The notes below the pieces were generated by a model. It was given only the letters and a program-made list of their open reading frames with translations. It was not told the origin of the DNA and did not search any database. This document shows, in pieces, positions 11,148 through 22,724 of a DNA stretch of 64,000 nt. A program made the position numbers and the translations under genes. The stretch's first letter is position 1. Every line of letters begins with the position of its first letter. Source of the stretch: Closterium sp. NIES-65 (Eukaryota > Streptophyta > Zygnematophyceae > Desmidiales > Closteriaceae); NCBI GenBank assembly GCA_948144175.1, contig CANXME010002057.1, forward strand, positions 333,501-397,500. The letters run 5' to 3'.

Positions 11148-14099
11148 GTCAGCAGCCATCTCGGACGTGGGACAGTAGGATAGATCGAGTTTCCCTTTCT
11201 CGATTTCGTCTTTCACGAAGAAGTATCGCAGGGCGATATGCTTCGTTCTGTTCGCGAATCCGCTCTTGTTGGCGATGCGAATTGCAGATTGGTTGTCGCA
11301 GAACAAAGTGAAGTTGGGTAACTCGGCTTAACTTCGCTTCTTCCAGTAGCTCGCGAAGGTAGAGTCCTTCCTTGGTGGCTGAGCAGAGGGCGATATATTG
11401 TGCTTCAGCTGAAGAGAGCGCAATTAGTTCCTGCTTGCTCAATCGCCAGGAGATAGGTCCGATAGGTTCTAGGCGGTAGATGTAGCCAGTGCGGGAGCGC
11501 CTGTTATCTGAGTCGCCGGCGTGATCAGCATCGACGTAGCCGATTAGTTTCGTCGTCGTAGTTATGTTTTTGTAGTACGTCAGGCCGATCGTTGCGGTGC
11601 TCACGAAGTAGTGAAGAGCGCGGTCGAGTTCCGCCATGTGTTCTGTTTCGGGCCTCTTGAGATAGGTAGCAAGTTGACTTGCGGAGTAGGACATGTCTGG
11701 GCGGCAGGTGACGGTTGTGAAGAGGAGGTAGCCCAGTTTTCGCTGGTAGTCGCGTATTTCGGCGGTTTTGAGTAAGACGGAGCTTGCCTTGCCGTTCCCT
11801 GCCGTGTAGCGGTATGGCGTGGAGATAGTAGCAGGTGTGAGCGTGAAGCGTTTGGCGATGGTGTCGGCATAGTTTCCGGCGCTGAGGTATATTGCACTTT
11901 CTTCTTCGCGGATGTTGAGTCCGAGATATTGAGTGACGGTAGTGGAGACCGTGAGTGTGAGATCCTTCTTCAGCTCCCCTTCGAACCAGGTAGTTATGTC
12001 GTCGGTAGAACCGATGTAGAGTAGATCGTCGACGTAGACGATAAACAGGATGTAGTTGGCGTCTTTGGTGAGTCGGTACATGCCTTGGTCGTGAGGCAGT
12101 TGGCGGAATCTGATGCGAGTGAGGCGGGTGTGTAGGTGCTGTTGCCACAGGCGTGGGGCCTGTTTGATTCCGTAGAGCGATTTCAATAGCTGGCAAACCT
12201 GATTAGGTTCCCCGTGGGTACCATGTGGGAGTTCAACGAAGATTTCGGCGTCAACGTGTGCGTAGAGGAAGGCGTTAGCGACGTCGATTTGCCGTAGTTT
12301 CCTATTCTTCCTGGCGGCGGACGCGAGGAGGATTCGGAGTGAGGTGTGTCGGCTAACTGGGGCGAATGTCTCGGTGAAGTCCCGTCCGTGTTCCTAATCG
12401 AATCCTCGCACGACTCAGCGTGCTTTGAACTTCTCAATTGTGTCGTCTGCCTTCGTTTTGATGCGGAAGACCCATTTCCCGGTAAGGATGGTCTTGTTTC
12501 TTGCCACGCTAATTGGAACGACCTTCCAGGTGTTGCGTTCCTCCAAGGCCTTTAATTCTCTTTCCATGGCTTCACGCCATTTCTCCCTTAGTTCCCCCCC
12601 CAGAGCCTGTTGAACTGTCGCAGGCTCTTTAGGAAAAGGAGGGCCGTGGACTGCGGTGACGAGGCCGAGAATCTGCAGTCCGGTCTGTGAGTAGCGGAGG
12701 AGTGTTGTGTCCTCGGGATAAGCTGCTTCATCTCCCGCTTCTGGGCCGGGTATGAAATTCGGTCCTATTCTTTCTGCTTCGTTGGTGTTGGCTGTTGCAG
12801 GTGTTGCGTAACCATTGTCGGCGAAGTGATAGAAGACTTCGGCGTTGGCGCTTTCGCGAGGATTTTCTTCGTCCATGGGGACGTTGACGGAGCAGAACGG
12901 GAGAGGTCCGGCTTCTTCTGATGCGTTGTCGACGTTCTGCTCGTCCCAATCTGCTTCGTCCGCTGCTGAGGCGAAGGCTCGGTCAGCATGAAAGCCACCT
13001 GTGGGGTCCTGATTTTCGTGCAAGTTGGCGTGGTACGTCTGAAGCGTGAGTCTTTCGTAGAAGATCACATCACGTGCTGCTATTGTTTCCTTTGAGTGGA
13101 CGTCGAAGATTTTCCACGCGTTGTAATTCTTTTTTATGCCGAGGTGTAGTCCCCACTGTGCGCGTTGTGAAAATCTTCCCGCTCGTGCCTCTAGGGGTCG
13201 GTACTGTACCATGCACCCAAAAACTCGTAACATTTTTGTGCTGCCATGTTTCCCTGTCCACAGCAGATGCGGTGATGCGTTGTTCGGGAGTGAGGACGAC
13301 GACATCAAGTTGTGCAGCATGACAGCATGGTCCATTGCTGCAGGCCACTGGTGGTTGGGTAGCCGCATGCCACGTAATAGTTTGCGCATGCTGTTCTGCA
13401 GAGTCCTGTTCATTCGTTCTGCGACACCTTGCTGCTGATGGGCGTAGGGAAGGGAGAGGAGTTGCTTGATTCCTCTTTCCGCCAGGTACTGCTTGAATCG
13501 CTGAGAGGTGTATTCTCCTCCTCCGTCTGACTGGAAGCTTTTCAGCTGTGCTCCCGACTCTCGTTCTGCTACTGGTAGCCAGGCGGCGAACGCTGCGAGT
13601 GCCATGTCACGGCTGGGTAGATTGAGATGCCAGACGTATCGAGTGGCGGCGTCGATGAAGGTAATCGTGTAGTTGTAGGTAACTTGTTCTGGTTCTCAAT
13701 TGAAGAGAATATTGCTGTACACCTTCTCGAGTGGTGCGTACGCGGGTGCACTCGGGTTGTGATGAGGAGTGAACGGTCGATGTGGTAAGTCGGCTTCGGG
13801 ACAGGTAAGACAAGCTACTCGTGCCCGTTGAAGTTCTCTGCCGTCGGGTAGTAGTAAGGAGTCTTTGTCTAGGACTCCCGCTCTTATCGTGTTATTTAAC
13901 ACTGTGTTGCTCGGGTGTCCCATTCGTGCGTGCCAGATTTCTTCGGAGGCGCGATGTCCGGGTGAGCGTCGATACGCGTCGGAGTTGGAGTAGAAGTTGG
14001 CGACGAAGTTTGCGCTTCTGTGGACTTCTCGTTGAGTTGGTTTCAACTGCTGTGTGGGTGTTGGTGGTGCTTCGTTGACGAGGACTGGTGTCGTTGGTC

Positions 14100-14144
<45 letters not shown>

Positions 14145-14290
14145 ATGTTGTCTCTGTTGCTGCCGATGATGTCTCTGCTGCTGCCGATGATGTTTCTGCT
14201 GCTGCCGATGATGTTTCTGCTGCTGCCGATGATGTTTCTGCTGCTGCCGATGATGTTTCTGCTGCTGCCAATGTTGTCTCTACTGCTGCC
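14100..14290 (-). repeat. Triplet and 21-bp repeats in the protease-integrase linker of Copia B
   Basis: On the plus strand a CTG triplet run (14100-14142) is followed by about six units of 21 bp built on TGCTGCTGCCGATGATGTTTC. In the element's reading direction this gives an alanine run and repeats of AAAETSS. The position, just before the pre-integrase zinc-binding region, matches that of the glutamine tract in element A. Confidence 0.85.
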
Positions 14291-16343
14291 GAATGTTGAA
14301 TTGTTGCTAACGCGCGTGTTCTTTCTGCTTCAGGGATGGTATGTGAGTACCAAAAACCTTCCGGGCTGCAGTCTGGATCAAGATCTGGAAGGTGCGTCCA
14401 GTCGGCGAAGTTCACGATGGCGTCGCTGTCTGCGGTGCCCAGGTCTGGGACGAAGTCGAGGACGAAGACGTTGTTCTTCAAGACTGCCTTCCCGATGTAG
14501 AGGACGCCTTTCCCGTGGTATAACTTGAATTCCTGAGTGGTGGTGTCGGCTTCCATGTGGATACCCTTCGCCATCAACTGGCTGACGCTCAGTAAGTTGT
14601 AGCCGAGTCCCTCCGCGATTAGTACTTTTGACATATACAGTATAACGTTTGTCTCTCTGGACTGAAGCTGTACTACTCCTTGTCGTCGTGTGCGCAGGTT
14701 CTGGTTGTTGGCGACCGTGATGACGACCTCTCGTTGAAGTCGATGTTCACGTTGGACGAAGCGTTCCGAAGAGCACATGTGCTGTCCGCACCAACTGTCC
14801 AAGAACCATGTGTCTTTCGCGGACGGTTCGCTTTGAGCGATGGCGGCATACGTCGGGTTCGGTTGAAGAGACTCGCGGCGAGGCGTGCTGTTGTCGAGTT
14901 GTTCTTCGGGTGAGTAGTATGGTGGTGACTCAGTTGTGCAGGAGTCTGTTATCTTTACCATGCAGTTGACGATGTTTCTTGTCTTTTGTGCAGGTGGTCC
15001 TGTTGGAGTCGTTGAAGCTTGGACTGAAGTTGTTGGGGTTGCTTGCGTCGAAGCGACTTGGCTGCTCGAAGGTCGAAGTTGTCGCTGTGGTGTTGCCGTT
15101 TGATGGCGATACGGGCAGTGCGTACGAGGATGCCCTGAAGTCTTGCAGATATGACAAAACGGAGGTACTGGCTTCGGTTGTTGTTGTTGTCGATTGTTGT
15201 TGTTGTTGTAGCGTCGCTGGGTGTGAAAGGCGAACTCTGGTACTAACGCTTTCTTCTTATGTCGTTCTTCTTGCATGTCCATGTCCTGCTGGTCGGCATG
15301 GATTTTGGCGCAGAGTGCTGCTTCGGAGATTCTCCCGTGTGCTCGTAGTATGGCGCGAGTGGAGCGCCAGTGAGGGCCGAGACCGCCGATGACAACCGTG
15401 ACGAAGGCGTCTTCTGAAATTGATCCTCCACATCGAAGAAGCCTGTCGCGCAGCTCGCGACAACGACTGATATACGCCATGCCCTTCTCGCCTGGTTTCA
15501 TTTCTATTGTTGTCAGCTGCGCCATTAACCGGCTTTGGTTTATACTGTCTGTTGCTTGATACGGGTTCTTCAAGTGGTTGTACACGAGCTGCGCGGAGTT
15601 GCCGTAACCCCGGTAAGGCCGTATGTTCTGCTGCTGAGTCGGGGTGATGTTCCTCAGTAGTATTGTGTACGCCATCATCGATTGATAAGTGTACTGCTGC
15701 TTCTCATACTGTGTGCCACTTGTTGGATATGGCAGGGACCCGTCAAAGAAGCCAAGGATCTGCGCTCCTTCCATCATCAGCTCGAATTCGAACGACCAGT
15801 TAAAGAAGTCTTTTCCGTCAAAAGGCTTTGTCGTTTGCAGTTTTAGAACATGCGCGAATTGCGACTGAACTTGTAATGCGTCCAGTGCTCTCTCTTGTCC
15901 CGGTGCAGGTTGTGGTTGCAGCATAAAGCTGACGGAGCCGCGCTGGGGCTCGTACGGAGCGAAGGTAGGTTGTTGATGTTGATTCCCGCGTGCGTAGGAT
16001 GAGCCATCGAGACTCATAGGCGTCACGTTGTTGTTGTTGTTGCTGTTGTTTGATTGCGCAGGTACTCCTTGCCGGTGCTGCTCGTAGAAGGACATGAAGG
16101 AGAAAAATTTCTCCATCATGCTTGGATTGAACCCCGCGCCTTGGTTTGCGGGTGTTTCCGTAGACCCAGCTGCTGGTCTCGTCGTTGTCCCCTCCTCTGT
16201 CTGTAAGCCAGGGGCAGGAGGTGGAGTAGGGGTAGTACCGGGAGAGCCGTTGGAGGAGCTCCTCTCCTTTCTAGCGGACATGTCTTCTTGATGTACTGAG
16301 TGTTGAAAAATGATAACTTTTAACTCTAACTGCTCTCACACCA

Positions 16344-16771
16344 TGTTGGGCTGAAACACCCTAGGATCTTTGTAGAGTTAAAGTCTGAGTAGGTGTTGTA
16401 ATAGCGGAAGCGTTGAATAAAATCCTTGAACCACCTTGCGCTAGTATGTGAGGGCAAAGTAAGTTGATTAAATCAAAGAGATACAAGAATATAAATAGAT
16501 GTGTGCAGAGAATATGAAGAGACATTATAACTATTTTTACTGTTGCGGTTCAATACACTGCGACTCGGGCAACTGCTCAATGTCGAGTCAGTTGTTTGTC
16601 CTTGCTGTCGCGCTGCGTCAGGTCAAAGGTCGCTGACCTTTGACTTTCACGTAACCTCCAGCGGTTACGTTAACTTCCGAGGGTTGACTCGCGATGCTTC
16701 GACTTGAGCTGCTTTGCTTTGTGTCTTGAGTTCTGACACGACAGAGGCGCTTAACTTATTTGTTCCCAACA
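16344..16771 (-). repeat. 5' LTR of Copia B (428 bp)
   Basis: Partner of 9283-9710. On the minus strand it is followed by TGGTGTGAGAGC, a slightly altered initiator-tRNA-Met primer-binding site. It is flanked on its outer side by the ATAAT target duplication. Confidence 0.95.
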
Positions 16772-16776
16772 ATAAT

Positions 16777-17092
16777 CACCAACAAGTAACGAGACGTCAA
16801 GTGAAGCGGATGGCACCCACGTGTCGTCCTCACTGGTGCGGTCGGTCCAGCGATTCAGAAAGCTTGCTTTCTTATACTGATCATTTGGCATCGTTCTCTT
16901 TGCAACTGGCAAATTACAACATGCACCTCGAGCTAGACAATAAAGTTGCTAGTACATGACCTGATTCCACCTACCATAGTATTGTACTAGCTATCCTGCA
17001 TTATGCGTGCGTACTACCAATCATATGACTAACTGTCTGTCCTCCTGTTCCAGCGGCGTCGCAAATGTCCTCGGTGTCGGGGTGGGGGGTGG
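16777..17092 (-). other. Spacer between Copia B and hairpin repeat
   Basis: About 315 bp without a gene. It includes 16854-16905, an AGAAAGCTTGCTTTCT hairpin plus tail that recurs at 17277-17335, on the far side of the 184-bp hairpin repeat. The part next to Copia B may be the 3' end of the split gypsy element, since the pre-insertion site joins it to 9222-9282. Confidence 0.4.
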
Positions 17093-17276
17093 GAGAGTTG
17101 CATGAGCCGTTGGAAAATGAGAGACGTGGGTGGAGGGAAATGAGCTCCAACCCACGTTTTGTAGTTGGAGAAGGGCGTTTAGCACGCTTCGATGATGCCA
17201 AATCTGCGTTACAGGCACCTGCGCTTTCAAAATACGTAATTTTGAAAAACACTTCGTGTTTTTAAAAATTATCATA
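17093..17276 (-). repeat. 184-bp hairpin interspersed repeat, copy 1
   Basis: Same length as 22541-22724 and about 95% identical by eye. It starts GAGAGTTGCATGAGCC and contains an AACACTTCGTGTTT hairpin near its end. It is non-coding. Two copies in the same orientation bracket the DIRS element. Confidence 0.8.
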
Positions 17277-17299
17277 TTTAGAAAGCTTGCTTTCTTATA

Positions 17300-20200
17300 C
17301 TGATCATTTGGCATCGTTCTCATTGCAACTGGGGTCTCTCAGACATGGGCAGCGGGGGCTTTTGATGGCGGACGAGTGCCTCGGCATGCTGCGCTGAAGA
17401 AGGGGCGTATGCCAGATCTTGCAACTGACGGGAGGCGTTGACGAGGTGTTCGGCGTTGGGCGTGACGTACATCTCCTTCGCTGTGTCGCTGCGCCATCTT
17501 CCCAGTCGTTTGAAGAATCTATCTGGCACACTGGTGTTTGCCGCGGCAGTGGCTGCTCCTTTGCAAAAGGAGTGCGTGCCCAGCTGCTGTTCTTCTAATC
17601 CGATCCTCCCGAACGCTTCTTTACACCAGTTTCGGATCGTCGGGTATGATGGCGGCCTTGCCTGGCCACTTTGGGGTGAACCGCGTCCAAAGACTTGAAT
17701 AAGTGGCCCCGCAGACTGCTGGTTGTACCCCGCAAGTTGGATGAGTCGTCGGGTGCAGCGGACGGGGCAAAAGGGGTCATGAGTTGCGGCGATGGGTATC
17801 TATGTGCCCCTTCCAGCTTGGTCCGTCTTGGAGTACGCAATTAGAATCCACATGACCTTGTTCTCGATCTGGATGTCTTGCCACTCGATGACGATGAGGT
17901 CCGAGTATCTTAAAAATCCGGTGTACATGAGGATGGGGATTAGCCCCTTTTGGAACTCTCCTGGGTTGTCGGATTGCAGGTAGCTGGCAGACATGTCGTG
18001 GACTTGTTGCAGCGAGACAGGCTCCTTCACTCGCATGGGGCGAGGGCAGTGCCTTTTTGCGAAATTGCGTACTTGAGTGGTGAATGGTCCGATCGTTGGG
18101 CAGATGCTCCCGGTCATGCGGTGTGCAAAGCTCACGGCTGAGCATGTGAATTGTACCATGGACAAGGTGGCTTTGTGTTGGATCGCGTACACCAGGTACA
18201 GCGCGAGGGTCATGTCCGCCGTGGGGAGGAATGGGAGGTTCACCTTTGCACAAAAGGCTCGAAACTTGACCCAGTATGGCTCATATGTTCGGATTGTTGA
18301 ATCGACCCGAGACTGGGAGAGCATCTTCAGAAGCTGGACTTGTAGCTTCGGCAACATGTCTGCGCACAGGCGTGTAGGCGGGTTAGTTGAAGACCACTCG
18401 TAGTGCAATGATTGTGCTATGAGGCAGTCCTGTGCCTGAGAATGCAGTGCGGTGCGTTCCTACTGCTAGACATTGGCTGCCGTGCGTCAGGGGAATGTGC
18501 GCTCTGATGTGCGAGGCCCAGTTTGGTGGGGAGGGTTGTAAGAGTGGCTACCGGTTTGCCCCCGTCTAGTGTGGGGCAATTAGGGTGAGTGATGCGTGGG
18601 TGCGTTGTGCGTGGTGGATGACTGCTAGGATCAGCTGGGGCGGTGGGAACGCGAAGCCATTCTCGACTGTCCATGAGCATGAGAATGCATCAACCGCTGT
18701 AGCCTCTGGGTGAGGGACCTTTGAGCAGAATCGTGGCAGATGCGAGTTGCGATGGTTCGCGAAGAGATCGATGGAGTGGGGTCCCCAGCGGCGATCAAGG
18801 ATTCGGAACCATGGTTGCTTCAGTGAGTAATCGTCATGGTCGATCAGTTTTGACAGCTCGTCGGCATGGGAGTTAAGCTCACGCGGGATCCATTCGACAA
18901 TTAGTCGAGTGCCGAGCTCCATGCAGGTGCGAATGATGTCCTTGTAAGCGATGGTCAGGTTGGGGGTGCGGGAACCGCCTTTGCGAAGGATGAAGAAGAC
19001 CCCTTGGTTGTCCACCCTCACGAGCACGTGTTTCCGTCGGACCTTGTTCGCGTACGTTCGGAGGGCCCATAGGACACCTTCGATTTCCCGTCGGGTGCTG
19101 GACGTTGCGTGCAATGATTCTGGCATGGCTGCACTGGCTTCTTCGAGTTCGCCAGGGAAGGTGAGCAGAGTGGCACCCCAGCTGTGGGAACTGGCGTCCA
19201 CGTAGATTACTGCGTCGTAACTGTTCCGGACGTGGAATGGTGTGCCGTTGAATCTGTCGAATTCCTCAAGCCAGAATTGCAGCTCCTCGGCCAGAGACGG
19301 GGAAATGCTCACACTGCTACCCCAGGATGGCGCGTCGTGGATCGCTTGTAACATGGCATGGCTGAATGCGCGCATCGTGGCACCTAGCGCGATAGCCATT
19401 GACGCGAGCGTGCAAGTGATTCTAGCCAGGTGGCGGACTGGGACCTGTCGACTTGCTTTGCTTGCGCCCAGGAGATTGAGAATGTGTGCATGAAGTGATG
19501 CTCGTCGATCGGTGCCAATGGAGAATTGTACGGAGTTGGTATCCAGCTCGACGCCCAAGAATCGCAGCTGTTGTGACGGTGACAGCTGCGACTTTTTCGC
19601 GTTGATTACCAGGCCCGCCATCTTGAGGTCCGAGATTATCATCTGGCACGTTGCTTGTGCATCTGCCTTGGACTTGCATAAAAACAGGATGTCGTCCACA
19701 TAGGGTACAACTCGGATGCCTTGTTCACGCCAGCGCTTGGCTAGTTGTTTGATGAGTTGTGTGAAGATAAATGGTGCTGTCGCGAGGCCGAAGGGCAATG
19801 AGCGGAAAGAGTACGTGCTCCCCTCAAATTCGAAGCTGAGGAATGTCCAGCATGAGTGGTGTATCTCGATGTGATGGTATCCGGATTTGAGGTCGATGGA
19901 GAACATCCAATCGCCTGTGCGTGCCAGGTCGGCAACGCGGCCTAGCCTTTCATATTTGAATTTGGGGATGATTAGTTGTGCGTTCACTTTCCGGAGATCG
20001 AGAATAAGCCTGCATTTGTCACGTTGCTCAACCACGTTGAGTGGGCTGATGCATGTTAGTTCCGCCGCTGGGGTAGCTACTGCCGCTCCGGTATTTGTCA
20101 GCTCGCGAATGGAAGTGCGTGTCAATGCCGCGTGTGTGTGCGCGCCGAGATGGTTGCGCTCGTGAAACGGTTGTGGGGGGTTGTGGCTCCATGGTAGCCA

Positions 20201-20521
20201 GTAGCCGTTGGCGATGACCGAGAGGATGAGGCTACTTGGGCACCATGAGCCCCACCATGCGAGGGTTGCGCGCAGCCGCCCGCGCATTTGCGTGACGGTC
20301 TTGTCTGTGACGGCAAATTCGTACGGATCGTCGTCGTCGAACACCTCATGGCATATTGCCATTGCATGTTTGCGGAATGACAATGGAGCGGGAATGCGAA
20401 ATGAGGTTCCCATGGATATGATTTCCAGCCTTCGTGCGTGAAATGGCGGTGCATGTGATGAATGCGTGCTTGTTGACCCATTCGAATACCATTTGTGACC
20501 CCTAGTATCCGCATTGTACGG

Positions 20522-20556
<35 letters not shown>

Positions 20557-22540
20557 CAATCCACCAACCAAGGTGCGGGTGTGAGTCTTTCCACGTGGTC
20601 ACGTGGCCACAACAAGAGGAGAGGGAAGGAACTCTCTCGTGTCCTCTCTCTCTCCCTCTCTCTCTCTCTCTGCCTCTCCTCATTCTCGCATACACACACG
20701 CACCCTCTCTTTTGTTCTCACTCTTGCTCACCCAAGGCAATGGCTGCCCGTCCGATGAGTGCAAGGGCCATTGATTGGGGTCGTGCGGTACATATCTTCG
20801 CCCTTTTTTTTTTTTTTTTTTTTTTTTTTGGCCTCCCTCTCCCTTTCTCTCCTTCTCTCTTCTTCTTATACTTTGTCTTCTTCTCGTTCGCACTCTCTCT
20901 CTCCCCCCCTTTTTTGTTTTTTTTTTTTTTTCATCATGAGCCAAAATCAGAAATCGCTCCTTTAATAAGTCCGCCCTTATATGAAACGGGCCATACATTG
21001 CCATGCTCCTAGCATGCCTTTGCCCCTACCGCATGGGCTAATACTAAGGGCCAAGAGGTTTGTAATTCCCGTCCCCGCATCCTAGGCCTCTAGCCTATAA
21101 ATCACCCTTAACTAGGGCTGGCCAACCGCCATCGCTAACCCCTTTGGGTTGCCCACGGATTTTGCACATGACGTGCACCGTGCCACGCGCACAAGGCGCA
21201 ACCGCTCAAGGCCCGCCCCTACACCACGGGTGCGGGACCTTGGCCACCGTTCCCGTTCCTCGGGCAGCCGCTTGCCACGTGACCCGGCTGGCCACAACGG
21301 AAGCACGCCCCACGGAAGCCATGGAAGCCACCCGTGGGCGGCGGTCCACGCTTTGGGGTGTATGCCGTCGGCCCATGCCCTCCAACGCGGTGGGAACGAG
21401 CGTACGCGCCCTCCGCGCGATCCATAGCCGCCACATCAACTACCACCTGCTTGAACGGGCGGGAAGTCAGGAGACTCTTCTGTTGGTAGAGCTTGAATCG
21501 CTTTGCCACGCGGTCGTCGGTGTGGTCCTCAACTTGAAACATCACAAAACGCTCCGAAATGTAGTCGAGGGCGTTCATGACCATTTCGAGTCCGCCCGCC
21601 GTGTCGTCGTGCTGCAGCTTGTACTCTGCGTGTTTCAGGTAGGCCCTTACGTCCTCCAGGGGTTCCGCCTTCGCGCGCACGAACGCCTTCATGAAGTTTG
21701 CCGCCGAAAAGGTGGGGGTGGTGGAAAGAAGGGGGGGGGAGATTTTCCATGGATGTGACATTTGCTGCGTTGATCGGAGCCTCACCAGCGTCGTCGTCAG
21801 AGTCGTCGGAGTCGTGGTCGTCGGCTGTGGCTTCGGGAACGCTGGCAGCTACCTCCTTGTTGTGGCGGCGTATTGATGCTCCTTTTGCTGCCTTCTCCTT
21901 TTTCGAAGTTTCGTTTTTAGCCGAAATCGATGCCGCCGGTTGTGTAGTTTCGGCTTCAATTGCGCTGGCGGGTCGATGCTGTAACAGGGATAGGAGCGCC
22001 TTGACCTGGTCCGGGGTCAACTCCTGGGTCAAGTCCGGGTCAACGGTCGCGTCAGACGAGGCAGCCGTACGGCGCCTCTGGCGCTGATGCGACTGCCTAT
22101 GGGGCGCATGTGCCTCTAGCGCGTGCTCCGCGTCAGTCGCGTGTGGCGCCACGTTCGCCACTGGTGCCACGGGTGCCACTGGCGCAACAGGCGCCACAGG
22201 CGCCACGGGCGCCGAAGGGTGCTGCTCGTGCCGCTCGGCGTTTTTGTTGACCTCGAGCCCGCCCAGCAGCACGTCGACAGCTGTTGGGGCGGACGTTTCG
22301 CCGTCTGCCCGGCGCTTGTTGCCGCGCTTGCTCGACATTTCCAGGGCGTTACGACCGGTGTCGGAAATATTCAAGTCGTTGACAACGGTGTTGTTCGCGC
22401 GGTTAAGAGTCGGCGTAGCAGCCATAGTCGAGCGGTTGTGGTTGAGAATGTCGGCTAATAAAGTTGAAGGTGAAACGCCTCTCGGTAGAGAGCAAGTTCT
22501 AGCCAGCTTGAACGGAAAACTGGAATGAGCTCGAGGAACT
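17300..22540 (-). mobile_element. DIRS-like tyrosine-recombinase retrotransposon
   Basis: A minus-strand element with the gene order of DIRS/PAT elements: gag from about 22425 with an acidic linker and a zinc knuckle (CFRCGQPGHVASGC) near 21275; reverse transcriptase with YVDD near 19700 and RNase H about 19200-18570; and a tyrosine recombinase about 18410-17330, recognised by HSF-x-KGAAT and a following GRW segment. There is no DDE integrase and no LTR pair, which fits this order. Exact ends are uncertain; the limits given are those of the last element-like sequence beside the two 184-bp repeats. It is broken, with a few breaks. Relatives occur in other green algae. Confidence 0.8.
20524..20940 (+). 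repeat. T-runs and CT-rich simple repeats inside the DIRS RT region
   Basis: Runs of 33 T (20524-20556) and 26 T (20804-20829), a CT/TC microsatellite at about 20645-20680 and a further T-run near 20918-20931. On the coding strand these give lysine runs and Arg/Glu-rich stretches in the N-terminal part of the RT frame. Confidence 0.85.
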
Positions 22541-22724
22541 GAGAGTTGCATGAGCCGTTGGAAAATGAGAGACGTGGGTGGAGGGAAATGAGCTCCAACC
22601 CACGTTTTGTAGTTGGAGAAGGGCGTTTAGCGCGCTTCGACGATGCCGGATCTGCGTTACAGGAAGCTGCGCTTTTGAAATACGTAATTTTGAAAAACAC
22701 TTCGTGTATTTAAAAATTATCATA
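22541..22724 (-). repeat. 184-bp hairpin interspersed repeat, copy 2
   Basis: Partner of 17093-17276. Its right edge abuts the C-terminal end of the gypsy pol region, where a chromodomain would begin in chromoviruses, so the repeat or its carrier seems to have landed there. Confidence 0.8.

Larger units (their letters stand above)
9283..16771 (-). mobile_element. Copia (Ty1) LTR retrotransposon B, with hAT insertion
   Basis: A minus-strand Copia element of 7,489 bp, of which 1,336 bp are a hAT insertion and its target repeat. The ends are 428-bp LTRs flanked by a matching ATAAT target duplication (9278-9282 and 16772-16776). In element order: LTR, primer-binding site (16331-16343), gag from about 16281 with a classical CCHC knuckle near 15160, protease, a repeat-rich linker near 14100-14290, integrase about 13930-13070, reverse transcriptase about 12640-11800 with YVDD near 12035, RNase H up to the hAT insertion, C-terminal tail, polypurine tract (9711-9723) and LTR. 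The LTRs differ at about 11 of 428 positions, so insertion is fairly young. The coding region has about three breaks besides the hAT. Confidence 0.95.
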
